From positions 81,537,001 through 81,601,000 of the forward strand of contig CM032233.1 of assembly GCA_019009955.1 (NCBI GenBank): a DNA stretch of 64,000 nucleotides, written 5' to 3'. The translations under genes were made by a program, and so were the position numbers. The DNA comes from Riptortus pedestris. Lineage: Eukaryota > Arthropoda > Insecta > Hemiptera > Alydidae. Shown here in pieces: positions 46,100 through 55,894 of this stretch. The notes beneath the pieces are model-generated. The model was not told the origin of the DNA and searched no databases. It saw only the letters and a list, made by a program, of their open reading frames with translations. Every line of letters starts with the position of its first letter. Position 1 is the stretch's first letter.

Positions 46100-46845
46100 A
46101 ATAGTGGTTTATACAATAATTTCGATTTAGATGGTCTAATAGTAGGCATTCTCAAAACATTAAACTTCTTAATAAATTATGTTTAATTAAATTTTATTGA
46201 GGCAGGGAAATGGCTAGTTTGCGAGGGTGAGCTACTGGCTTTGAAAACAGGCCAAAATGGTTAAAATAACAGAGAAATCTTCAAAGAAGCACTGGTATTT
46301 TTCCTTCAGATCTCTTTTGCTTGCTATTTATTAGTTCCATTAAATAGCACAATAAAATAACGTTTAAACGTTTATAGGCTTATATGAGTATGAAGTAAAA
46401 AAAGTCATCCATCTAATGTGTTAGGTTCAAAAATGATGCCTTCTAGTACAGTAATTTTGGAAACGAATGGTCCAAAAGAATATGAAGAGTTGGATTGGAC
46501 ACGGAGAATAGGGAGTTGATTTGATGGGTACATAAAAGTTGTTGTCTGCATGACCATACTGGCTATCATTAGTCAGCTTATACAGGCTACGGGTTACGGC
46601 GTGTTGGCTCTCGTAACAATGTGGGCCTCGAGACGAGTTTTCCTCCACTCGTGCTTTTATTGGCATGAATGGAATTTTCCCGGTAATGCTTTATTGTTAA
46701 ATGTTCTGAGGCAATGGAAAACCACTACACGCCCATGTAGCTCTTTTCCTTCCCGTATGCGGTCACATGCAAATCCTGGTACCCTGACCACGGGGACAAG
46801 CACCGGTTGTAGCAACACTTGTTGTGTGTGTGTTGAAAGTATTTA
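46100..46845. other. Unassigned; overlapping frames at 46.4-46.85 kb
   Basis: From about 46,545 to 46,830 the composition is balanced and both strands are open (98 codons plus, 79 codons minus). Neither translation was recognised. Double-strand openness in a GC-richer patch is common by chance. The minus strand contains 'gtggttttccattgcctc', a phrase I associate with dispersed repeats, which makes a repeat more likely than a gene. Confidence 0.35.
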
Positions 46846-47690
46846 GATTTATTTATTTATGGACATCACATCAAAGGTGATTTGCCATTTCAAAACTAAA
46901 GAAATGAACAAAGGGAAATAACAAAAGTAAAATAAATAAGAGCTAATAACATGTACCAATAAAAAATAGCAAAAGTATAATAGATAAACATTTTATAAAT
47001 GAACATAATACTAAATTCAAGTAACTACGATCTGAAAAAAAAAGTCATAGGGTATGTTCTGATGTTGTCGTTTTCAGTATTCTGTTAGTATGTGTCTTAT
47101 TGTCAAGAGTATGTTACAAGTTGAGCAAGTAGGTCTGTCAGTCTTTGCCATTATTATTATTAATTAACGCCCAATTGGCTACTATGGTTAATTGGGATTG
47201 GTTATCTTTAGGTTACCATCCTTTTCTAGCCAGGATGGGACTAAGGATTATATTTAATAAGTTGTTCACTAAATAAATTCCTATTGCCCAGGCGGGAATC
47301 GAACTCGCCAGTCTAGTTTTACCGAAGTGAGATTAAAGCCAACGCCTTAACTCACATTGCAAACCTAAGCCAATTTGCCATTAGGTATGAGTGTGTTAAT
47401 TTGGTGTGGCCGACTCTAAGTCTCGAGAGAACTATTTCTTCTCTCCTAGAGTTTCTGAAACTTGAATGCCAGACGCATTTAGCATTCTTAATAGTTCGTA
47501 GTTTGTTGTCAGTACTTGTGTTAGTCCAGTCGGTTTGCCGTGCATCTAAGACGATTGTTTTTTTTTTGTCTTTAAATGTCTTCATGTAATACATCTATTT
47601 GTTCAAATTCAGGTTTTTGAGCAGCATTTTTGGCCTCTAAGTCCGTAGTCTTATTTAGTAGTAATTTTCTCCAAAAATTAAACAAGAGCT
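46846..47690 (-). pseudogene. LINE 3' part (ORF2 C-terminus and 3' tail), interrupted by a SINE
   Basis: The minus strand from about 47,680 reads TDLEAKNAAQKPEFEQIDVL, then a frame change. It continues SSFRNSRREEIVLSRLRVGH and TKLTHSYLMA, typical of the region after the RNase H domain in I/Jockey-type LINE proteins. Beyond the SINE it reads DRPTCSTCNILLTIRHIL, the Cys/His knuckle of that family's C-terminus. The element ends at about 46,846 with an (AAAT)n tail. It is 5'-truncated and frame-broken, so it is not active. Confidence 0.82.
47154..47373 (-). mobile_element. tRNA-derived SINE (family 1) inserted in a LINE
   Basis: The inverted SINE has a clear B-box inverse (GGGAATCGAACTCGCC) and the 'ttattattaattaacgccca' tail. 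Perfect 10-bp direct repeats TTTGCCATTA (47,144-47,153 and 47,374-47,383) flank it, and the LINE reading continues on both sides. Its ends are therefore exact. Confidence 0.95.
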
Positions 47691-48492
47691 TCTCAGTCTA
47701 GATAAACACACTACATTCTATTGGTTGCCCGGACACGAAAACTTTGGACTGAGTGTTGAAATGAAATAAAGCGAAAAGAATTTATTTCCTTCAAATTTTA
47801 ACAAAGCATAATAGGATACGTCGGATATTTTGGTTTTCTATAAAATATTATATTATTGAATAGTATTTATACTTATATAATACTTTCATTATAAAATTAG
47901 CTCAAATTCAATGAATACATTATAATAAAATCCATGAATTTAATAATTATATGAAATAAATTAATTTCTTTCACTATCTTATTAACACTCTAAATATATA
48001 GCATGCATTTTAATTTATTGACATGCTTTATTATTAGCCATAAATTGATTAAAGCATGACATGCTTTATAAGTGATGAGAAATTTTCCCCCACCTTAAAA
48101 AGACAATTCACCTGTTCATGAATGATTTACGATAATCCATAATTTTTTAAATCCACATATTTTGGTGGTTTGGTGTCCTTTATTCGTTTTCTCTATACAT
48201 GTGAATATAGAAAAAACAAAACAAAAGAAAAACAGAAATTATGTCTTTATGTTTCGTCTTAATTGTATTTACTTTTTTTTTATTATGCTTGCGTTAAATC
48301 ATTTTATTTTTTTTTCTCTTTAATTGAAAAAGTATTTTTGTTCCAAGATTAACATTATTATAAAACTGAATCCCAATTGCATAGGATTAAACGTGGAAGC
48401 AATTGTAAATAAATATATAAATTATTTTTTACCTATTTTTAACCCTTATATTTTCATAATTGAACGTTTTTGATAGTTGTATGTAATTTCAG

Positions 48493-48560
48493 GGTTTATC
48501 CCGGATTTGATGCCCGTGTTAAGCTCAGGGCATGTTTGCCTCTTCTAGAAAAGAGGAATG
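48493..48560 (+). other. Possible small coding exon (weak)
   Basis: An acceptor-like TGTAATTTCAG precedes 48,493. The following 68 bases are GC-richer than both flanks and are open in more than one frame, one reading VYPGFDARVKLRACLPLL. GTATC follows at 48,561 as a possible, weak donor. No family was recognised. It may equally be chance. Confidence 0.2.
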
Positions 48561-48729
48561 GTATCATTTTTTTTAAATTTAAGTTTGCTAAGAAATTATA
48601 CCAACATAACAGGAATGAACGAGGTGGAATGGACTTCGTTAGAAAAAGAGTGTCTGTATATTTTTAGCAGATTTTTTCTATTTTTCTTGTTCTACATAGT
48701 ACTAATAAGAAATACATTGTAGAGTTGGA

Positions 48730-49130
48730 AATCTGGGGTTAGAAGAAAGGGGGGGGGGTGTAGGAACGAGGTCGGGCAATTAGAGAGAAAAGGGCCGATG
48801 GGTAGGTAGGGGGTGGGGGTTAGGGGGTGGGGGTTAGGGGTGTGCGGTGAACCCGTGGTGGTTTGGCGTGCAGGGGGCCAGTGGTCGAGTGGTGCCAGCT
48901 AGCCTAGCGTGCCTCATCCCACTAGATCAAACCACTGTGGCCCATCTTACCGTTTACAAGTTTATTTTAACCCTGGACCCCCCGCCCCCTCCCTCGCCGA
49001 GATAAGCCCCGCCGTCAAGTGCTATCTCCAAGCCCCTCACCTCTCGAGAGCACCAACCCTTCATTCCGCTAAATAGCCCCTTCCCTCAGCCCTTCAACGT
49101 TCTCAACCCCCAACCTCAGTGCTTTACTCT
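48730..49130. promoter_or_regulatory. GC-rich island with G-quadruplex-forming tract
   Basis: In an otherwise AT-rich window this stretch has G-rich then C-rich sequence. The tract at 48,807-48,840 holds at least four runs of four or five G separated by T, GT or TTA, a strong G-quadruplex pattern. A C-rich block (CCCCCCGCCCCCTCCC near 48,979) follows. Such islands can mark promoters or regulatory DNA, but no gene start is demonstrable here. Confidence 0.4.
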
Positions 49131-49646
49131 TTAATCATCAGTCACCATGTTAATTAATCGTGTTATAAATATTGTTACGCTTATTACAAAAATAATAAAC
49201 GCTGATTATTATGGATCTTTTGGATTGCAAAATTAAATACACGGACTTTAGCGATTTTATCACTGAACAAATTACTTGACGACGCTTTACACTTGGTAAA
49301 TTATTCTTCACTACTACTCACAATCAAACTTCACTTCTTATTGCACAATAAGCTACGGCCCATTTCTATCGCCGCCGAAGACGGGTGCTGGAGATAGAAG
49401 TTAGAAGAGGTTGGCTGCACAAGAGTCACGGAGACAAGAGACTATCGCCAAACTGAGTGTGTGGATAGAATCCTTCACCTGGAGATCTTCTGAGGATTTT
49501 CTCCAAAGCCCGAATTAGTTTGTTTTAAGATTGCTCTAAGTCGTACTCGGGAGGTTCAAAGAGCAGAAAGGATAGAGAAGTTGAGCAGCAGGCTGACCAA
49601 TTATCCTTTTGTACGAGTTTATTGTTGTGTATGCTCAATTGAGAAC

Positions 49647-50121
49647 AAAAAAGTCCGTCACGCAGGGGCTGCGTAAACTAAGCAGATTTCCCACGTAAAG
49701 TTTTACAATAGAGAAATCTGCCTAATAACGGCCGCAATAGTAAGGAATCTCTAAACCTATTCACGAGGGACGAATAGTTACGAAAACGGCCGCACTAGCT
49801 CTCGGCGGAAAGTGCGGAACATAGCCAACTCCTGCCGACCACAAACACACTACAAATGCAAATATCTCGGTTAATATTCAACATACAGAAAACATGTATA
49901 GAACATTTAATGTGCAATAAGATTGATCCTTTACAATTTTTCGATCCGACGCATAATAACGGAGATATTTCAAATTTTCCAAAATTCCCCCCTCTAAACC
50001 CCCCCTCCCAATGGTCTGATTTCGGCCATTAACGAACTCGATCTTTTTTTTTACATAAAACGATTACATATGACCTTTGGTAATGATCAAACAAAAATTG
50101 CGAACGCTAGAGCGTTAACAG

Positions 50122-50195
<74 letters not shown>

Positions 50196-50316
50196 GAACG
50201 GACCTTATTTTCGTCATCACCTGGGTAGGATCGATGGACATTTGAGGAAATTTTTCAAAACTCGCGTCATGAGTTCGACCTTAATAGCTGATTTCCCTCA
50301 AGGGAAATCTGCTAAA
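49647..50316 (-). mobile_element. HLE, complete well-preserved copy
   Basis: The inverted 3' terminus is exemplary: AAAAAAGTCCGTCACGCAGG, GGCTGCGTAAACTAAGC, AGATTTCCCACGTAAAG. The body has 'ccgcactagctctcggcgg' and ATTGCGAACGCTAGAGCG, then a (TA)n core of about 70 bp, TTTTGAACGGACCTTATT and the 5' palindrome ending CAAGGGAAATCTGCTAAAA. This is a good reference copy for the family. Confidence 0.88.
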
Positions 50317-51637
50317 AAGAAAGGCCCATTTATTTATATATATTTATTTCCAATGGAAGAGTATTGAATTATTCACTTATTTATTTTTTTCAAGCGAAAA
50401 GTTGTTGTTACTGCAAATAAAATAATTTATCGGTAAAACAATTGGCTTCCTTGTTACCAGTACAACAAATAACGTGGCGTCCATTCTATAGTAATTAGTT
50501 GTTTCCCCCTATTAATATAAAGGAGAGATAATTTAAATAAAAAACCCACACCATTCTCCGCTGAGCGGGGAGTGTTACTCATTTTTGAGGGGCAATTACA
50601 CACGATCACACGAATAACTGATGTTCAAAAACACTGCAATGTACTTACTGAAGCTAAAACGCACTATTCACAAAAATCTGCACTGAATGCTCTGTAACAT
50701 TTAAAAAAATATAACAAGAAATAGGGAAAGTAATAATTAAAATGAGTTTAAGCTCGTCGAGCTCCATGGTCCGTGGGTGTCAATTTAAATGCAAAAGTCT
50801 TTTGGTAAAAATGAAGAAATATCTCATTTTCCCATTTGTATATATTTATTTATACTGGGTAAGTGATAATTCTAATCAGATACGAGATATGGTTATTATT
50901 TTGAAGATAAGGGCCCCATGAAAAAGCTTGGAGGTTGGTCACCAAAACATTAACACTGTAACTGTCGGCACTATTTCTGAATTAGCATTTGAAAAATAAA
51001 AAAAATTAAAGTATATACGAAAAGACGTTTGAAAGTATAGTAAAGCGCTTTATTAGGAATATAACTATCATTTAAACAGGTCTCCATTTTTCTCGTTTTT
51101 CAATTTCTTCAGCATTTAACAACATGTGGATCAATGATTAATTGTTATTTTTGTAGATAGAGGAAAATGCACTAAAATTACGAAATATAGGAGTGCCACC
51201 ACCACCTCCCCGACCTCTTAACATCCTCCAAACAGTAACCGGAACAGGGCAATTACAATTGACAATTTCTCCAGAATCTTCTTTCCTTTTTTCTTTATAA
51301 TACTGAATATGACTTATTAGTTTCTTTTTGCTGAGTCATTTTAAGATGCTTTATTTCATTAGTAGCTGTAGTGAAAGGCAAAATAAATTTATTTCTTTTT
51401 CTTCATACATGTCTTGAATGTATAATTGTTTATTGTATCATTAAAGCATTGGCTACAACTGAGGTACATAACTGTTGATTTAATTGCTATACCATGAATA
51501 ATTTCTAAGCTCAATTTAAAATTTAAAAAAGTATAATTAAGTCTGTGTCACTATAATTAAGCCTGTCAATGTTTCTTTGGTCATCCTGTTTCTTCAAAAC
51601 ATTTTTTCAAGACATTTTTCTTCACAGACCAAGGAAA
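50317..51637. other. No recognised gene
   Basis: AT-rich DNA between two HLE copies, without open frames of note. A short GC patch lies at 50,555-50,610 ('ctccgctgagcggggagtg', a small inverted repeat). Confidence 0.45.
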
Positions 51638-52232
51638 TAAAAAAGTCCGTCACGCAGGGGCTGCGTATACTAAGCAGATTTCCCACGTGAAGTTATACAA
51701 TAGAGAAATCTCCATACGAGAGCCGAACAATTACGGCAAAGGGCCGAACTAGCTTTTAGCGGGACTCTAGTCATCCCTTATCGGCCCACAATTAATAAAA
51801 ATGCAAATATCTCGGTTAATATTCAAGATAGAGAATAAATGTATAAAATAATATTTATAGTAAATTTAATTTACAATAAGATTGGTTCTATACAAGTTTT
51901 TGATCCGACGTATGGTAACGGAGATATTTTGGATTTTTGAAAATCCCCCCTCCCACTGGTCCGATTTCAGCCATTAACGAGCTTGATCTGTCTTTTTGCA
52001 TAAAACGTTGAAATATCGAGTTTGGTAACGATCAAACAATAATTGCGACCGCTAGAGCGGTAACAGACAAATATGTATATGTATGTATATATATATATAT
52101 ATATATAATTTTGAACGGACCTCATTTTTGTCATCTCCTGGGTAGGATCGATGGATATTTGAAGAAATTTTTCTAAAATCGCATCATGGGTACGACCTCA
52201 ATAGTTGATTTCCCTTAAGGGAAATTTGCTAA
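51638..52232 (-). mobile_element. HLE, complete copy
   Basis: The inverted 3' terminus AAAAGTCCGTCACGCAGGG with ACTAAGCAGATTTCCCACG opens the copy. Body blocks are the same as in the 49.6-kb copy, including 'agccgaacaattacggcaaa'. The TA core is about 30 bp, and it ends 'gatttcccttaagggaaat' and TTGCTAAAA. Confidence 0.87.
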
Positions 52233-53269
52233 AAGATAAATGTAAAATAATCGAGGCTCATGAGATTCTTGAGGTAACAGAAGGCAACAGGGTTTCGAAT
52301 AAAGAATAAAAGATTTCTGAGAAAGGTGACGGGGACACGGGAAAAAGAAGGAAATGCAGCCTAAATTTAAATTAAATTGATTAAGGTGGAATAACAAACT
52401 ATTCGAGCTAGAGGGTGATCCTACGGCAGAGGATAAGATCTAAGAGACGTCGGCAACAGATTCTGATGGGTGGTGGAGGGTCATTATAACTTCAAGTCAC
52501 ACCCCCCCCCCTCCCCTAAATGTCCTTGAATAAATTCTACTAAGCTGCACTACTCTTCTTCTGCTTTCCATGTTTAATTAAATTTTATAAAAAAGAAATG
52601 TCAAACTACTCCTGATACAGTTTTAATTCTTCAACCCATATTAAAAAAAAAAAAATTCTATATTGATATTTAACTTCTTCTAGAATGAAACTTATTCAGC
52701 TGCATTGCTGTTCGTCAGCATTCTATACTTTTATAAACGTTTAGTCTAGGTTGTGACTGGTTTATTGAAAGCATGGAGTTTGGATGAGAAGGGTTTACCT
52801 GCCCAGACCAGCCCTCTGGCTTTATCCTTCTATCCACAATCCCACATTTCCTGATCTCCTACAATTCATGTCAGAATATTAACATTACTGTTGTTTTACA
52901 ACATCTAACTCAGATATGCATTCGGTTTACACAGCTTACTGAGTCTCTAATATATTGTGTTAATGTTTTTGAGGGTTGCACTATTTCTATGGAAACTATA
53001 ACAATTAATTATTGCCAGTAATTTTCCAGTGCTAGGCTAATGCTGAAAAAATATTTATTCTAGATCAGCAATGAAATAAATTTGAATTAAGTTATCGAAA
53101 TAAGACTTTTCAACATAAATCCATGTATCCTAGGCAATTATGCCTAAGACACCTGCCATCCAAGAAAAATGGGTCTTCGATTGTCGTTGCCAACGAGCAG
53201 TAATTTACTGGGTAGTTGGCTAAATGAACTATTGTTGAACGCATGAGTAGATAAGGAATACCGATCCTG
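52233..53269. other. No recognised gene; left flank of the viral island
   Basis: AT-rich DNA without named repeats. Composition changes near 53,130-53,270, where GC rises and the first divergent repeat unit of the array begins. The left end of the viral insertion is probably in this area but no terminal repeat could be recognised. Confidence 0.4.
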
Positions 53270-54190
53270 GCTCAAGGTCACGCTGAAGGTCGCGGATGAA
53301 TGAAGCCATACGAGGGGGTCGGATCACTTCCGGTGAGCAATCTGAATGGACTGTTATCATGGTCTGGTGTCGTCACACCAGATAGAACCGGCCAGCTCAC
53401 GCTCAAGGAAAAATGAAGCCGTACGAGGGGGTCGAGTCACTTCCGGTGTGCTACTACGAGGTACGTCACTCCAGATAAGACCTCTATGGAACCAGCTCAC
53501 GCTCAATGAAAAATGAAGCCGTACGAGGGGGTCGAGTCACTTCCGGTGTGCTACTACGAGGTACGTCACTCCAGATAAGACCTCTATGGAACCAGCTCAC
53601 GCTCAATGAAAAATGAAGCCGTACGAGGGGGTCGAGTCACTTCCGGTGTGCTACTACGAGGTACGTCACTCCAGATAAGACCTCTATGGAACCAGCTCAC
53701 GCTCAATGAAAAATGAAGCCGTACGAGGGGGTCGAGTCACTTCCGGTGTGCTACTACGAGGTACGTCACTCCAGATAAGACCTCTATGGAACCAGCTCAC
53801 GCTCAATGAAAAATGAAGCCGTACGAGGGGGTCGAGTCACTTCCGGTGTGCTACTACGAGGTACGTCACTCCAGATAAGACCTCTATGGAACCAGCTCAC
53901 GCTCAAGGAAAAATGAAGCCGTACGAGGGGTCGAGTCACTTCCGGTGTGCTACTACGAGGTACGTCACTCCAGATAAGACCTCTATGGAACCAGCTCACG
54001 CTCAATGAAAAATGAAGCCGTACGAGGGGGTCGAGTCACTTCCGGTGTGCTACTACGAGGTACGTCACTCCAGATAAGACCTCTATGGAACCAGCTCACG
54101 CTCAATGAAAAATGAAGCCGTACGAGGGGGTCGAGTCACTTCCGGTGTGCTACTACGTGGTACGTCACTCCAGATAGAGACCTCTATCAC
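53270..54190 (+). repeat. 100-bp tandem array with ETS-like and CRE-like motifs
   Basis: About eight full units, plus a divergent first half-unit, repeat every 100 bp. CCTCTATGGAACCAGCTCAC starts at 53,481, 53,581, 53,681, 53,781, 53,881, 53,980 and 54,080; the single 99-bp step reflects one missing G. Each unit holds CACTTCCGGT (the inverse of the ETS core ACCGGAAGTG; nine copies, for example 53,538-53,547) and TACGTCAC (CRE/ATF-like; eight copies, for example 53,562-53,569). Units are nearly identical. The array lies directly upstream of the island's first ORF, so a tandem-enhancer role is inferred. Open frames in it are shadows. Confidence 0.9.
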
Positions 54191-54491
54191 GCTCAGCCTG
54201 CGACGTCCCAGTTCGTGGTCACCCCGTGACATCATAGCGGCCCGTCTGACGTGCACCCCCCACCGCCGTTCCCCCCTAGCACGTATACTCAGAGCCCCAC
54301 CCCCTCGGTTTGTTGTGGTTTGTTGTACGTCCTTGACTATAGCGATGTATCGCCTTCGAGGCTTGTTGTTGTGATGAGTCATACAGGGAGTCTTGTTATC
54401 TTGATAGCGCTGTCTATGAAATGACTAATACCCACACCCCTTCGAGCTGACGTCACACCTCCTCAGTTCTATAATTTCCTTTAGTCTGAGA
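54191..54491 (+). promoter_or_regulatory. Promoter-like region upstream of the 114-codon ORF
   Basis: This GC-richer stretch follows the array. It contains an AP-1-type TGAGTCA (54,375-54,381), a perfect CRE palindrome TGACGTCA (54,448-54,455) and an arthropod-type initiator TCAGT (54,463-54,467), about 25 bases before the ATG at 54,492. CRE-like variants (GTGACATCA, TCTGACGTG) also occur at about 54,225-54,260. There is no canonical TATA box. Motifs are seen; promoter activity is inferred. Confidence 0.55.
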
Positions 54492-54836
54492 ATGTATGCC
54501 TATTTGTTCATAGACTTCGTACGAGATAACATGGATGTGCTATCAAGGCTAAAAGAGAACCGTCTGTTCAAGCGTTTTATAGAAGAGTTACCTAACGTTA
54601 TAGTCAATGACCCTATTTCCCATGTATACATGGATATTCAAAAATCGTATACAACATTACAAAATAACATTGAATTAGTTGAAGGGGACAAAATCGACGG
54701 ACATTATACTAGCTGTGTTTGGAGTAATCCTAAAGCAAAATCTGGACCTGATACGTGTATATGCTTTTTAATAGCATGGGATGAACACACGTTATATGAA
54801 AAACTTTGTGAATTATATATGGAAAATACGCTTTAA
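54492..54836 (+). CDS. Hypothetical protein, 114 aa, in the viral island
   Basis: This intact ORF was not recognised. Its composition is protein-like and acidic. The N-terminus MYAYLFIDFVRDNMDVLSRL holds a second Met at residue 14 that could be the real start. A central segment has SHVYMDIQKSYTTLQNNIEL. The C-terminal half has WSNPKAKSGPDTCICFLIAW with two Cys, ending in an ELYMENTL tail. No signal peptide is evident and no domain is assigned. It is the first gene after the CRE/initiator region and lies 51 bases before the tryptophan-repeat ORF on the same strand. That both are unbroken while the downstream structural genes are not suggests younger age, retained function or chance. The viral origin is inferred from position. 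Confidence 0.6.
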   Translation: MYAYLFIDFVRDNMDVLSRLKENRLFKRFIEELPNVIVNDPISHVYMDIQKSYTTLQNNIELVEGDKIDGHYTSCVWSNPKAKSGPDTCICFLIAWDEHTLYEKLCELYMENTL

Positions 54837-54887
54837 GGTCACATATGAAGATGCTTTTAGTCAGTCAGTATTCAGCTACTGGGCGAG
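54837..54887 (+). promoter_or_regulatory. Initiator-like motif between the two intact ORFs
   Basis: TCAGTCAGTATTCAG (54,861-54,875) contains overlapping arthropod initiator-type TCAGT elements 19 bases or so ahead of the next ATG. It could give the second ORF its own transcript start. This is a motif observation only. Confidence 0.3.
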
Positions 54888-55352
54888 ATGGAAGTTATGT
54901 TTCAAATCTACCTCCTGGCTAAGAAGACCATAATACGAGACATTACCTGGAATGCTGCTGAAATACCAGATAGTATCATACAAGAATTTGCCTGCTACAT
55001 TGACTGGGAGAATTTGTCAAAAGAAGGCTCTTTAAGCGACTACATTTTAGACACATTTAAGTATCGCCTATGTTGGAAGAATGTGTCTATGTATCAGACT
55101 TTGAGTGAGGACATGATACATAAATATGCTGATAAAGTTGTGTGGGAAGATATCTCTGCTTTTCAAACGCTCTCGGAAGACTTCATTAAGGAACTTCAGA
55201 ACTTGGTGGATTGGACGAACATAGCTAAGAATCAAGATCTATCAACATCTTTTATCATTGACAACCAAGATCGAATGAATTGGGACATCATTCTTATATA
55301 TCAAAAGCACTCTCCTGAAGAGTATATAAAGTATATATGTAATAAAAATTGA
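54888..55352 (+). CDS. Tryptophan-repeat protein, 154 aa, in the viral island
   Basis: This intact ORF is built almost entirely of repeats. Trp residues fall at 21, 40, 63, 86, 109 and 132, with exact 23-residue spacing from 40 onward. The consensus is W-x-x-I/V-S-x-x-Q-x-L-S-x-D/x-F/M-I, followed by a variable stretch and V/I-D/V before the next W; clear examples are WEDISAFQTLSEDFI and WKNVSMYQTLSEDMI. Repeats of this look are known to me from large DNA virus proteins of unknown function; this is memory, not a search. No membrane segment is visible. AATAAA motifs at the stop codon (55,341) and at 55,405 could serve polyadenylation. It may be a scaffold or binding protein. A host-derived gene cannot be excluded. 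Confidence 0.72.
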   Translation: MEVMFQIYLLAKKTIIRDITWNAAEIPDSIIQEFACYIDWENLSKEGSLSDYILDTFKYRLCWKNVSMYQTLSEDMIHKYADKVVWEDISAFQTLSEDFIKELQNLVDWTNIAKNQDLSTSFIIDNQDRMNWDIILIYQKHSPEEYIKYICNKN

Positions 55353-55492
55353 AATGTATATTTTTGTTTAAGAAAAAAATACTGTATTTTATGTTTTATA
55401 AAAAAATAAATATCTAAAACAAAAAAAAAACTACTATATTCATTTCCCTCAAATACAATCTAATGTTCAACATACTGGTAGTATGCTCAGAT

Positions 55493-55894
55493 ATGCAGAA
55501 GAGTAAACATCGAGGAACAGGGATTCTGAACAAAGTGATTGATAAATTGCCTGTTGAACTCCATTTACCAGGTTAGAGATATTGTAGGCCTGGTACACAT
55601 TTAGAGAAGAGGTTAGCCAGAGGTGATAAGGGTGTTAACCCTTTGGATGAGGCTTGTAAACGACACGATATATCATACACTTCAAAAGACCCCTCGCTAA
55701 AAACTTCAGCTGATAAAAGGTTATCTGAAGAAGCTTGGATGAGTGTTAAAGCTAAAGATTTGACTTTAGGAGGAAAAAATGCGGTGTGGGCCGTTACGAG
55801 CGCTATGAAGTTAAAAACGAAATTAGGTGGGAGTGTTTTCAATGATTCTATAAAAAAGATAAGGAGACATATCCGGAAGGAGGTTTTTTCTTAA
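55493..55894 (+). pseudogene. Parvovirus-VP1-like phospholipase A2 domain protein, one in-frame stop
   Basis: The frame opens at an ATG at 55,493 and is broken once by TAG at 55,574-55,576, then stays open to the TAA at 55,892-55,894. Just after the stop, codons 55,580-55,597 read YCRPGT, the calcium-loop position of viral PLA2 domains, where a Gly is usual in place of the Arg. The catalytic pair appears as KRHDISY (His-Asp at 55,664-55,669) after NPLDEAC. In parvoviruses, and in adinto/Polinton-type viruses that carry a relative, this lipase is a capsid-borne enzyme acting on endosomal membrane during entry. The stop and the altered loop indicate a dead copy. It is on the same strand and immediately upstream of other structural-gene remnants. 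Confidence 0.85.

Larger units (their letters stand above)
47691..49646. other. Unassigned stretch with a candidate exon and a GC island
   Basis: 47.7-48.45 kb is plain AT-rich DNA. A possible small exon (48,493-48,560) and the GC/G-quadruplex island (48,730-49,130) follow. From 49,370 to 49,610 the composition stays balanced ('gccgccgaagacgggtgctg') with no named repeat. This is the longest candidate single-copy stretch in the window, but no gene model can be built from it. Confidence 0.35.

Noticed and set aside
46427..46846. Host gene on either strand
   Set aside because: Both strands are open in a GC-richer patch, no family was recognised, and a phrase typical of dispersed repeats is present.
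48807..48840. Telomeric repeat tract
   Set aside because: The G-runs include GGGGGTTA-like words but are irregular and short, and TTAGG-type arrays are absent. A G-quadruplex tract in a GC island is the simpler reading.
53784..54382. Minus-strand open frames with repeated peptide blocks over the 100-bp array
   Set aside because: The 100-bp period is not a multiple of three. The repeated peptide appears only because one unit is 99 bp. Motif content points to regulatory DNA.
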